A DNA stretch of 64,000 nucleotides from Paralithodes platypus (lineage: Eukaryota; Arthropoda; Malacostraca; Decapoda; Lithodidae). Under the pieces are notes generated by a model. That model was not told where the DNA came from and searched no databases. It was given only the letters and a program-made list of their open reading frames with translations. Shown piece by piece: positions 44,886-56,374 of this stretch. Location of the stretch: contig CM064519.1 of NCBI GenBank assembly GCA_032716605.1, positions 32,247,199-32,311,198 on the forward strand, read 5' to 3'. Made by a program: the position numbers and the translations under genes. The first letter of the stretch is position 1. Every line of letters begins with the position of its first letter.

Positions 44886-45054
44886 TACTTTATGAGCAAG
44901 GTAATCTGTTTCCCAAGCATACTAATAACAGTACGGTATATCCAAGAATTATAACAAGTTCTTTCAATACAATACGGTCCCATATCACCCTCACCTTAAT
45001 CCTCTTCTCTGTTCCTACATTTTGATCACACTTTGTTAACCTTTCGAGAGGCCT

Positions 45055-45437
45055 TTTAAACACAATTTATCCGAGGGGGATCTCTTTTAACCTCTCCTGT
45101 TTGGCTCCATTAGTTTTGGAGATTTAAAAACGCTTCACCAAATTCAGGTGTCGATTTTCTTTCTGGGCGAACGGGCGAACGAAAGGGAGCCTGTAACCTA
45201 AAGGAAATGGGCCTTCGGCCGGGACATTTATATATAAAATATTGTATAAATTTAGCTTGAATGGGATCTGGGTGGGTATTTTGTTTTAGTTTTTAAGAGG
45301 TCTGGGAAGGCGTTGATATTAACCAGGGGGACAAACGTAAATATATAACTCGAAAATGACAAAATAAAGTAAAATCCGGAATCATAACTAAACTAAATAC
45401 CAAAATACCCCTTAAGACGTTGGACTAGATAGTGTTA
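45055..45437 (+). repeat. R1b repeat, diverged copy
   Basis: 'ggctccattagttttggaga', 'tcaggtgtcgattttc', 'gggccttcggccgggacatt', 'aaatttagcttgaatggga' and 'cccttaagacgttggacta' in family order. It has the long R1b 3' end. Confidence 0.65.
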
Positions 45438-45589
45438 AGAAGGACATTCCACAAGAGCACTTATAAATGTCGCACTAGATCATCACCCCACGCCATGTTC
45501 ATTTCTCTGGCTCGTGACGTCCAAGAGTTACTAGGAAATGATGGAAAAATCTATATCGACTAGATGAAGACCAAAATACTTCACCTTTC

Positions 45590-45785
45590 AAACACATCTT
45601 ATTGAGGAGCCAACTTTTAGTTTGAGTTTGTATTGTCATTGTGTTTCTAGTTGTTGAAGCGTATGTCGAGGGGAATAAAGGTTCAGGATTATAAGCTAAT
45701 TTTTGAGTGCATATATTAGCTGATGAATTACACTGGAGCGATAGACATATTTACATTGACTTAAGAAACCGATATGTCATCATTG
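45590..45785. repeat. Diverged duplicate of 43560-43770
   Basis: 'tagtttgagtttgtattgtc', 'gttgaagcgtatgtcgaggg', 'agctgatgaattacactgg' and 'gatagacatatttacattga' match the copy 2 kb upstream. Confidence 0.6.
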
Positions 45786-46859
45786 ATATATAAATACATG
45801 GATATAAAATGGGAATAACTTGAAATTAAGATTTTGGAAATTAGAACAAATGTAAACACAAATAAAAAAAGTGTAAACTTTAGAAATTAAAAGCTACAGT
45901 ATGATGAAATACACAAACAATATATTTTTTAAATCAAACTGCAGGGTGACTAGGAATGTTGAAGAACGTAAAATGAAAGCATGTTAAGTAAAGTACACAC
46001 AATACTATGAAGAAGGATACACATTATCATGAAACTAGAGAGAGAGAGAAAGAGAGAGAACGCTAACGATTGAGAGAGATGAATACATTCGGTCACCACT
46101 TATGATATAATATAACGTATGTTTACATTTATGTTATTTTGACTAAATGCCTGCTTCCTGACTTTCTATTCTTGATAGTATCACTAATTTGTTATTTTTC
46201 CAGTTTATCATATTCTCTGCTCAAACTTACTCATCTTCTATCTTCTTTGCTCGACCCTCTTTATTTGTTCAATTATACAGTATACAGTATTTGAAAAGTG
46301 TGCACAACGAATTGACATATACAAGTATATCATGTATGACTATGCAATATGCCATCATCATTATTATCATTGCTGATGGTACTGGAACCTCGAGAAAAAA
46401 CTATTATGGAGGATATTTAAATGGAACAAGTTAATTCATCTAAACCTATAGAGAATAACTTGGGACGGTGGAGAAGAATTATGCCCAGTTGTAAAAGTTG
46501 GAAGTAGACGGAAGAAAGATGATTCCCTTGGTGACCTTGACTATGATCTTCTTACGACGAAAGAGGGTGAAATATGCCAAAAGCATCAGAATTGGGATAA
46601 AGAAGGCTTGTGAAGCTTGACAAGTATACTTATGGTGCAAGATACAAGCAAGCTGGATCGAAATTGTGTAACGATGTGCATATGGATACCTGGAGCCCAG
46701 GAGTCAAAACAGAAGAGATTATTCCCAGTAGAGGCATTAGACGAAGAGTGGGTATTGAGAGAAACGTTATTATAAAAGTAAGCGTTAAAGCCTCGATAAA
46801 ATGGCCATAGATGATGTATGAGGGTGTTAGGGTAAAAAACATGCCTATTAATAATATAT

Positions 46860-46903
<44 letters not shown>

Positions 46904-48044
46904 TGTGTGTGGGGGGAGGGGGAGAGCCTATCTGATCTGACAACTAAAGGACTGACAAGGAAGCTGCTAATGACCGAGCATCATTGAGTATCGCTATTAC
47001 ATGAAAAGTCTTTCAACGTGTGTTACTGTCATTTCCCTTCTATATAAGAATTCAGGTTTAACTTTCTTTAATTAAACCAATACCTGATCATTATTTAAAA
47101 ATATCTCCATTTTTGCATAATAATGTAAGCAAGTAGAAAATTTCCACGCAATGATAAATTATTTAGTATTAGCAGGGTACATACGTTTCCAATGTGTAAA
47201 AAATGCATAATTGACATGCACTTACTCCATCACGCTCTTTTCTTTCTCTACCGTCATTATCACTGTTTAACTTACAAACATATTTTTCTCACATATTGTC
47301 CTTGAATGCTTCATATATGTTTCTCTCAGTTATACTGACTTTTCCGCCTGTCATAAACATTCGGTCCCTCATTTAAATTTGTTTTCTATTTCCCATTCCG
47401 ATACCGTACTAAAATAACGTTCCCGTACTCATGTACCTGCAATTTTAACTGTCAATGTCCCTTTCTCTTCTTCAACCTTTAACACACTTCCCTATTCACT
47501 TCACCCTCAGCAAAATTCTACATAATGTATAGTATCCAATGTTTCATTCATTCTCTTTTTATTTCCTCTGCTTCTTCATAATTTTCCTAAGTCAAATTTG
47601 CATTTCCTTACTACGGTACTCTATGTTTAATCCACTATACCAGTACCTTGCTGCATCTCTCTCACAAAGGTGAAGCAATATACTGAGGATTTGTGCATTG
47701 GTATCGATCTATAAAAGAGCAGGTTGTTTATTTTGGTGGTATAAAGTCTGGAGGAACTGCCATAAAAACAAATGGCATTACAAACTACCAGGAAAAGCGC
47801 TCCTGTGGCTACTCCTTAAACAATAATTCCCCATTCCCTTTTCTGAGCCAACCCGAGGCCATGAAAAGTAGTCGTCATTAACAGCTTCCTGGCGCTCTCC
47901 TAGGGCGCCGGCACCAACAAGATTCATCAAGGGCGTGTTTAAGAGCACTCCATGGGTTGAGGGCTCCAGGAGGCTTAAAAATATAATGGAAGAATCGCTA
48001 GTTTTGATCTTACCTTGTTTGTAGGTGTAGTTTTCAGTCTCTTT
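45786..48044. other. Unassigned stretch with a GA tract
   Basis: A (GA)n then GT/G tract at 46864-46920. Short open frames (for example 46610-46810) have no recognised domain. No transposon ends are seen. Confidence 0.4.
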
Positions 48045-48154
48045 CTCTCTCCCTTGCTCTCACTCTCTCTCTCTCTCTCTCGTTTCAAGTTCTATTGTGC
48101 TGCTTCTTATTCTATTGACATGTTTATTACACTTTGTCACAAATCAAACAAATT

Positions 48155-48265
48155 GCCAACGCATAAACCATGTTGAATGCACCGCTTTTCATACGATTAG
48201 AGAAACTAAGCAACATAAGATAGTATTTGGATGGGTGCCAGCCTGGGAATACAGATTATTTTGAC
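48155..48265 (+). pseudogene. 5S rRNA pseudogene or 5S-derived sequence
   Basis: Follows the eukaryotic 5S rRNA order: 'gccaacgcataaaccatgtt', 'gaatgcaccg', 'tctt-like' loop positions changed to 'ttttcatacgatta', then 'aaactaagcaac' (box A region AAGTTAAGC in real genes), 'tagtatttggatgggtgcca' (box C region) and 'gcctgggaatac'. The length is close to 120 bp, but there are many substitutions and several missing bases around the middle helix. It is a decayed gene copy or a 5S-derived retrosequence, not a working gene. Confidence 0.8.
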
Positions 48266-48339
48266 ATTTTAACCTTTCTATTCGCTCTTCAGGATGCCAA
48301 ACTTTCACAACTCCTTGAACCATCCTGACTCGACATAGA

Positions 48340-48735
48340 GGATGGCAAATGGCCAGACAGATTGATCACCTACCCCTGCACTAATGCCCGAAGACTCATA
48401 TGGAATTTCACTTGTGTTGATACTTTTGCAAGGATCAACATCACCAAAGGTTAACACGAATCAGGTGCGCACCGACAGCCCAACTAACACGGTTACAAAA
48501 AGCGATAACTACCAAGACCTGGACATTTGACACACCAGGAGTGTTTGGTCCTGCCACCCTCAGCTCGGTACATGATATTGGTCGCAAAATTTGGGCACTA
48601 AGAGGGAAACTTCGGGAAATCCTCTGGTTCAGTACAAAAAATAGAAAAGGTCATCCTCTGAGGCAATGTTACATAATTATGTACGACGGTACAAGGGCAT
48701 CATGTAAGAAATCCTGGAATAAGATATTATAACAC
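48340..48735 (+). pseudogene. Decayed retroelement ORF C-terminal tail
   Basis: Across two frames it reads 'RLITYPCTNARRLIWNFTCV' with 'DTFARINITKG', then stops, then 'GVFGPATLSSVHDIGRKIWA' and 'LREILWFSTKN'. This order (R-L-x-W-x-x-T-C-V-D-T-F-A, then G-x-x-G-P-A, then I-G) is one I associate with the C-terminal part of RT-containing mobile-element proteins common in marine invertebrates; that attribution is from memory and moderate. Internal stops and at least one frameshift show it is dead. It begins about 75 bp after the 5S-like sequence. Confidence 0.5.
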
Positions 48736-48739
48736 GTAT

Positions 48740-49239
48740 TACAATCCACCTTACTGCCATGCTATGACATCTAATTCTAAGCATATTAATTTGTTAATAA
48801 AAATGTGTTGTGTTCCTTACTATATGAAAGGTGTTGGATCGCTTGGGGCTATTAACATATTATGGAAGCATACAGTATATTCCTACTACTATCTTAATCA
48901 AATTCTCGCTTGCACTCACTTACCCCCATAGGGCCGTTTTCGTCATTATACTGTTCCATAAAATCCCTTTATGCATACGTCCAACTGAGACAGGAGTGTG
49001 TGCATGTTGGAATCTTTATCAAAATATTACTCTGAAACAACTATGTTTTCATATTAACGCATCATAGTTTCCTTGGTTGTAATTGTGCAGCTGTTAAGTA
49101 ATAAAGTCCAGTTCCTGGTTATTAATGTTCCTTTATAATGAATTTTTTGTGGATAACAAACGTATTATATCAAATATCTATCTTCTACTTTTCTCATAAG
49201 CTGTGTATCATTGTATATATTACTCCATAGTATTTTCAC

Positions 49240-49242
<3 letters not shown>
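48740..49242. other. Unassigned stretch
   Basis: Nothing recognised. Confidence 0.4.
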
Positions 49243-49300
<58 letters not shown>

Positions 49301-49316
49301 CTCTCTCTCTCTCTCT
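49243..49316. repeat. (CT)n microsatellite
   Basis: About 74 bp of CT with a short TTTCTTT interruption near 49294. Confidence 0.95.
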
Positions 49317-50626
<1,310 letters not shown>

Positions 50627-51181
50627 TATACAGGGTGTTCAGAAAACATGTGTACAAAATGAAATGGGTGATAGGGAACACAGAATTAAACATTTTGTAC
50701 TCCATGGAGGTATGTCCATAAATGCTTCCTTGCGGTGCTACAGGGTAGACAGTTTCAACGTAATTTCCCTAAATTTGTACCCTAACTTCTCTGTGAGTAA
50801 TCCGTTTACATACAAACATGGTAATTTAATGTACACAACAGTATGACATAAGACATCTTCGTTCAGTAAACAGTTCTGACTGATGATTAATGATTGTTAA
50901 TCTTCTCTTCAATTTAATGTGCTTTTGTTTGTGCAGTGTACTGACATTAATAAAGTAATGTTCATACTGTTGTGCACATTAAATTACCATGTTTGTATGT
51001 AAACGGATTACTCACAGAGAAGTTAGGGTACAAATTTAGGGAAATTACGTTGAAACTGTCTACCCTGTAGCACCGCAAGGAAGCATTTATGGACATACCT
51101 CCATGGAGTACAAAATGTTTAATTCTGTGTTTCCTATCACCCATTTCATTTTGTACACATGTTTTCTGAACACCCTGTATA
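50627..51181. mobile_element. Foldback element: two 220-bp arms, 115-bp spacer
   Basis: The left arm 50627-50846 and right arm 50962-51181 are reverse complements with about 2 mismatches (near 50675 and 50833). Outer ends are TATACAGGGTGTTC...GAACACCCTGTATA, that is ACAGGGTGT-type ends bounded by TA, as in Tc1/mariner-like elements. The arms stay open in one frame ('QKTCVQNEMGD...'), but the same peptide appears from both arms, so coding is not implied. The spacer has no frame of note. Near-identity of the arms implies recent origin or arm conversion. Confidence 0.9.
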
Positions 51182-52230
51182 ATGTGTGTGTCGGTCATTG
51201 TCTTTATGTCTGTTTCTTAGTCTATAATGGGCACCCTCGCCAGTATGTCCACAGTGGGGGACTCATTCACCTGGTATATGCTTTCATTAGTTTATTCAAG
51301 TGCATTCGGGTTTGTAATTGATGATTAATGTTAAGAACGGGGTGTTACTTAATAGGTATAGCTCGATCTGAGGATAAGTTTAGCGTCCGAGGACTGGCAG
51401 GGCTGCCAAGTTGGCTGTCAGGCATTGCCCAAGAAAGGTAGCTGATGGGTATATTATTGAGAAGCTTAGAGTACCAGTATACAGTATGCTAAATTTCAAC
51501 AACGTGTTTTTACAAAATGGCGACCAAAATTTACTCGACCTGGGATGCGACATAAGCTGGGTCCTGTCAGCCTCCTAAGTGATCATTGTGAGAGGTAACT
51601 AGCCTAGGGTGATAGGGTGAATACGCTAAGTATTGTCAAGGTTAAAGGTTGTATCCACTGGGTTTTTTTTTTCGTTTTCAGGAATCACTACATATAACTG
51701 ACTGGAATCAAACTGACAATAGATATGATAGGTCCTGCTTCAGCTCGCAAAATGACTACCGGTACCTAACTAAACATAGTGTCGTTCCCCATACATCGGC
51801 CTATATGGTACATTATCTTTTCTTGCTTGACATATCTGAAATAATATTCAAAATATATACTTGGTTCACCCATGCTAAGCAGCACTTTATTCTTAAAGAA
51901 ATAGAAAAATACATGATCAAAGTTGTGGAAGATATTATAGGAATTTTGACTGTGCCTCTATGCGCCTCATAGGCACACATTTTAAGGAGACGTTGCATCT
52001 ATTGGAGAATATTATCATAGTTCAACACCGCATAGTACACCCATCAAGAGTTCCAACTGTTATAGTGTTATTGTTAACTATGATATGCAAAAAGAGTGCA
52101 TAGCAATTGCAAAAAAAAATATACAGGCTTAACCTATCCAATGGCTTGTAAATTGTTGTTTATTTATGAAATACCATAATCTTTGGCTGTGGTCACCATT
52201 GCCGAAACATCGAAGTGCTCCATCAACTCG
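51182..52230. other. Unassigned stretch
   Basis: A 107-codon plus frame (51649-51972) preceded by an acceptor-like 'tttttcgttttcag' (51668-51681) has no known domain. One TACCGGTA is at 51757. Confidence 0.35.
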
Positions 52231-52969
52231 TGCTCATCAACTCGTGCTCACCTGGACTGTACTAATAGCCATTTAGATCGTTGGCAGACCAGAAGACAGA
52301 CGCTCTGATGCTTGGGAACAAAACGGCTTATCAGCTTGCTTCTACTACCTTTTTTGCGCATCCCTGTTGCCTTCAGTCACGCTACCCATGAGATATTACA
52401 AATGATCGCCAATACTTGAAGCCAGCTCCAGGTCGACAAGGCGGATGTGGGATGTGCAAAGTCTAGCAACCACCTTTGCTCGATCACTTGTGTTCAGCAA
52501 TGCTGACACCTTACCTGGATGTTCCAGAGGTCAGTTCAATAGTACTGACAGGCAACTACCCAGCAAACCCGGCGTAAAACTTGCCTGTGCAAAACCAGGC
52601 AATACACCTTGTTTGGCAGTGCCAACAAGCAATTCGGCAAGGCAGGAGGTCAGTTCAACAGTGTCAAATGACTGTGCAGGTAGCCTCAAGCACACCACCA
52701 CCATTCAACTATGACAACGAGGACCTTCAGGAGATACCACCATTTCCTGACATCGAGTTGTTACCACTATCACCAGCAGACTCTTTCCTTAAGAATCTTG
52801 CCGTCAGCAGCTTCGAAAACGAGCAAGACATCCTGGACACTACAATACAGCCTCAACGTCCAAGAGGCTTCATCTGGGTCATCTCTGTAGCTCTGTTGAC
52901 CACTCGAGGCACTGGCTGTGTCCTACCAGCTTATATCGTTATTTTTATTCCGAAGTCTACAAATGAACA
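52231..52969 (+). other. Possible decayed coding sequence, unrecognised
   Basis: Balanced-composition DNA. One plus frame runs to 52973 and includes 'SSTPPPFNYDNEDLQEIPPF' and 'PDIELLPLSPADSFLKNLAV', an acidic, proline-rich stretch of protein-like composition. Upstream, a related reading contains 'GRQGGCGMCK' followed by a stop. It may be a remnant of a mobile-element protein or an old exon. No domain is recognised. Confidence 0.3.
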
Positions 52970-53490
52970 TTAAGTTTTCAGATTTTATGATGTTCGGCCC
53001 ATTAGCTTGGCGATTTTAACCCTTTCACGCACATATGACGCAGAGGTTATCAGATTAGCAATAAGAAATAGAGTTCTCTCACTCTTATAATTACCTCTCC
53101 AAAATTAGTTTTCTGCCCACAGCTAACTCAAAGACAACTGCAGAGGTTGAAGTAACTAAGCTAAAGGTTTCTAAATATCCCTGATGGTAACAAAGGCTTT
53201 AAAGTATCCCTAATAGGCTCAAAATTGCGTCATAATGTCGGAGAGGGTTAAGACTTTTCGCCTCATTTAGGTGTAAAAAATTTTCCTGGCGAGTGATAGC
53301 GAGCCTGTAATTTAAGAGAAACCAGCCTTCGGCCGGTACATTTTTCTATTGAAAAATGTACAACTCTATCTTGAAGGAGGGTCTTTGGTGGGGTAGTATT
53401 TAAGCTTGATGGAGGTCTATGGAGGAAAATAAAAACAAAATTATAAAAAGAAACATATATAAGGAAATATATACACCCATTACCCCCGTA
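52970..53490 (+). mobile_element. R1 repeat (5' truncated) split by an M1 MITE
   Basis: R1 begins at 'gttttcagattttatgatg' and reaches 'ttagcttggcgattttaa' at 53019. After the MITE it continues 'ttaagacttttcgcctcatt', 'gcgagtgatagcgagcctg', 'aagcttgatggaggtctat' to 'acccattaccccc'. In unbroken copies the two parts join as 'gcgattttaagacctttcgc'-type sequence, so only TTAA is duplicated. Confidence 0.85.
53016..53251 (-). mobile_element. TTAA-flanked MITE, family M1 (copy 3)
   Basis: Same sequence and orientation as the copy at 16086-16320 (TTAACCCTTTCACGCA...AGAGGGTTAA), with TTAA at both ends. It is inserted in R1 at a TTAA, which is intact in other R1 copies. This gives a filled/empty-site comparison within one window. 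Confidence 0.9.
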
Positions 53491-53519
53491 CAGTACATTC
53501 TCTCCTGCATTATATATAG

Positions 53520-54518
53520 TGAGAAGGTCTGAGGAAAGTACTGAAAATATACGGAGTAGATGGCAAGTTGCTGAAAGCAGTGAAGAGCATGCATGAGGGT
53601 GCAAAGGCGTCAGTACGTGTGGAGAATGACCAGAGCAAACTCTTTGATCTGAATGTTGGGTTAAAGCAAGGGTGTGTGATGTCCCCATGGTTGTTCAATA
53701 TATATATGGATGGTCATGAAAGAAATTCAAGGAAAAGCAGTGGATGTTGGTGTACCGCTGATAAAGGAAAGACATGAGTGGAAGTTACCTGTACTGCTGT
53801 TTGCTGATGATACAGTTCTGATGAGCGATGGTGAACGGGAGTTGCAGGTCTGGTAAATATGTTTGGAGCAGTGTGTGAAAAACGGAAGAGGTGAGGTTGA
53901 ACGGTCAGGCTATGGAGAATGTCAGCTCATTTAAGTATTTGGGCAGTGTGTTGAGTAAAGATGGGAGTATGGATTCAAAAGGGGAAGAGGGTTGTAGGAA
54001 CGTTGAATATAGTAACAAGAAATAGGATGGTCAGCATGGAAGTAACGAAGTCCTTGCATGTCAGTGTGGTAATTCCGACATTGACTTTTACGGGACCGAA
54101 GTATGGACGTTGTTGGAGAGACACAAACCAAAAGTGAGAGGGGTGGAAATGAGTTACTTGAGAAGTACATGCGGCATTACATGGAGGGATAGACAGACAA
54201 ATGAAGAAGTATGAGAGCGGTGTGGTGGGGATGTAGATGCGCTGGAAAGCGTGCAAAGGAACACCTTGAGATGGTTCGGTCATGTGGAACGTATGGGAAG
54301 CGAGAGAATGCCTAAGAGTGTACGAGAGTGAGGTGGAAGGACAGAGAGGGAGAGGTAGACTGAGAGAGAGGTGGAAGGATAGAGTGAAGAAGTATATGCG
54401 TGAAAGCGGTGCTGGATGGGAGGAGAGGCGTCGAGTGACTGGGGACAGAGATGCATGGGGGCCTTTCATTCGTGGTCATCCCTTCGGGGATCATGGCGTC
54501 CGGGAATAGATAGATAGT
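53520..54518 (+). mobile_element. RTE-like retrotransposon, 5'-truncated second copy
   Basis: Begins inside the RT ('gaaaatatacggagtagatg', 'ggcaagttgctgaaagcagt') and proceeds through 'GLKQGCVMSPWLF' (motif B, here with the normal QGC), 'LLFADDTVLMSD'-like DNA near 53800, and a C-terminal 'WFGHVERMGS'. It ends in 'gggaatagatagatag'. Frame breaks and deletions are frequent, for example between 53850 and 54000. It matches the element at 40866-43350. Confidence 0.8.
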
Positions 54519-54685
54519 TATATGGAGCGTGCTGCCCCTTCGAACAGTCTGCTGCACCAAATCACCACCCAGAACGAGGGGCGGCGCGCTCCTCGGTGCC
54601 ACTAGCAGTGGCGAACTCAACAAAAGTAACACAAGTAAGTAAGTATATAAAAAAAAGGGGGGTAGGGGGGACGCTTCCTAATGAT
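54519..54685. other. Short GC-rich stretch with A-rich tail
   Basis: 'ggagcgtgctgccccttcga' to 'aagtaagtatataaaaaaaa' follows the RTE tail. The body plus A-rich end resembles a small retroposed sequence. Family not recognised. Confidence 0.3.
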
Positions 54686-54862
54686 GGACCCATTCACTAC
54701 GATGATGTCTTTCTTTATCATATTCTTGCTACCCATAGACAAAATTATATTCAGCTTAAGAAGGACATGTAAGAGTCGAGGGTTTATTTGGGCTAGTTAG
54801 TACACTTTTGATGCTAATATGACCTTCCTAAACTGAATAACGTAATATAATTATTGCCAGCA
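54686..54862. mobile_element. TTAA-type MITE M2, fragment
   Basis: 'gacccattcactacgatgat', 'cagcttaagaaggacatgta' and 'gaccttcctaaactgaataa' match the order of the M2 elements at 5996-6211 and 59941-60147. The right end has decayed. Confidence 0.5.
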
Positions 54863-55047
54863 TATAATTAATATACAACAAACTAGATTATATGATGATT
54901 ATTACCATTATACCAGCATACTGAAACTTTTAGTTCACAAATTGAAAGAGTTGTACGGTAACTAATACAAGAATATGCAGTACATACAACATAAAACACT
55001 GATAATTTTTGTACCAGATTTCGTTACTATCGGTGTGAGAATCAGGT

Positions 55048-55264
55048 TTAACTCTTTCAATCAGACACTGTCCAATTGTATATCAGTTTAGTGAATTAAA
55101 GAAAATTATATAATTGTTTCTAATGACATTCGGGAGCAGAGGATTCAATTGGTCATTCTTAACCATTTGATACATAGAGACCCTTCGTAAATAACAGAAC
55201 ATCGTCTTGAGTTAGCCATATACATATCCTAGAGTAAAATACGCCATTTGATTGAAAGGGTTAA
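55048..55264. mobile_element. TTAA-flanked MITE, family M3
   Basis: Starts TTAACTCTTTCAATCAGACA and ends as the complement of TTAACCCTTTCAATCAAATG: about 17 bp of near-identical terminal inverted repeat with TTAA at both ends. 217 bp, non-coding. Confidence 0.75.
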
Positions 55265-55903
55265 GACGGCTTAGGGGTAAAGAGACCAATTCGTGCATCA
55301 GTAAATTGAGTGGTAATTAATAGGATAAAGGGAATTAGGACTTGTAGGCTGTGAAATGAGGAGCATGAGTACGTGTATATTTTAAATGGTAATTAAGCCG
55401 AGGGGAGCCCGAGTAACGTGACAAGTGCCATTTTATGTAAATTACTCCGAATTGGGTGTGATATTGGCTGGGCTTAATAGATTAATATTATGAGTTGCAA
55501 AATAATCACGGGTCGTTAGTATATATAATACAGGAGAGGGGACTGGGTATCACATAGCTCACAAGTGTATAATGTGATGATATTGTCATAGATATGAATA
55601 TGTACTATATTTCTTGATGAAATGACACTTCTTCCCGGGTAAAATTATGCTTAGATAAAGTACTTGATATTGTGGTAATAATAAAAACAAAAATTATCAT
55701 TAGCATAAGGAACTAATAAAACTGTTGTGTTAATGTTGTATCATAAAATGATTACCTTGAGAATAAAGTTCATGGTGGAATGAGCTATGCAATCAGTCTG
55801 ATCTCAATGCATTTGCACCTTGAAAAGGAGCGTCAACAACTGTACAACCACAACACACATCCCCCTCACTACTATACAGTAGACCGATATCACAAAGCTG
55901 TAA
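55265..55903. other. Low-repeat stretch with TAATTA sites
   Basis: Unique-looking DNA with 'ggtaattaat' (about 55312) and 'ggtaattaag' (about 55388). No coding sequence is recognised. Regulatory content is possible but unproven. Confidence 0.3.
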
Positions 55904-56374
55904 TATACAGGGTGTCCCGAAATAGACGTGCAAAACTTCAAGAAATGATTATACAGATGATTCTAAGCATAACATATTCTATAACTAAAATTATAAATCT
56001 CAACCGTTTAAGAGGTATTAAAGGTTTTATATAGTGTCCTCCCTGCATTGCTGTAATGGACTCTTCCATGTCAAATAGTTTCCAGCAGGTCCAAAGTGAG
56101 CTAATATGTCTATAATAATTTTGCAACAACTTACTGAATTATAATATCTTGATAATAACATGGTACACTAATTGCAGTTATATGAGGGTGTGGTAAGCTC
56201 TATAACAGCTAGTCCAGCCTTATGGGGAAATACTTAAGAAAATGCCATTTTCAACTGGCGATATCTCTGTAACGAGTGAAATTTGGAATTTTACTTATGG
56301 AATATTTTATGTTTAGAATATTTTCCTAACCTAATCCTGAAGTTTGGCACGTTTATTTCGGGACACCGTGTATA
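55904..56374. mobile_element. Mariner-like MITE, about 37-bp TIRs
   Basis: The left end TATACAGGGTGTCCCGAAAT + 'agacgtgcaaaacttca' and right end, as complement, TATACACGGTGTCCCGAAAT + 'aaacgtgccaaacttca' match at nearly every position. TA flanks both ends. ACAGGGTGTCCC-type termini and a TA target are known for Tc1/mariner elements. About 470 bp with no transposase frame, so it is non-autonomous. Confidence 0.85.

Noticed and set aside
51649..51972. 107-codon frame following an acceptor-like 'tttttcgttttcag'
   Set aside because: No recognised domain, no partner exon, and T-rich CAG/TTCAG strings are frequent in this AT-rich DNA.
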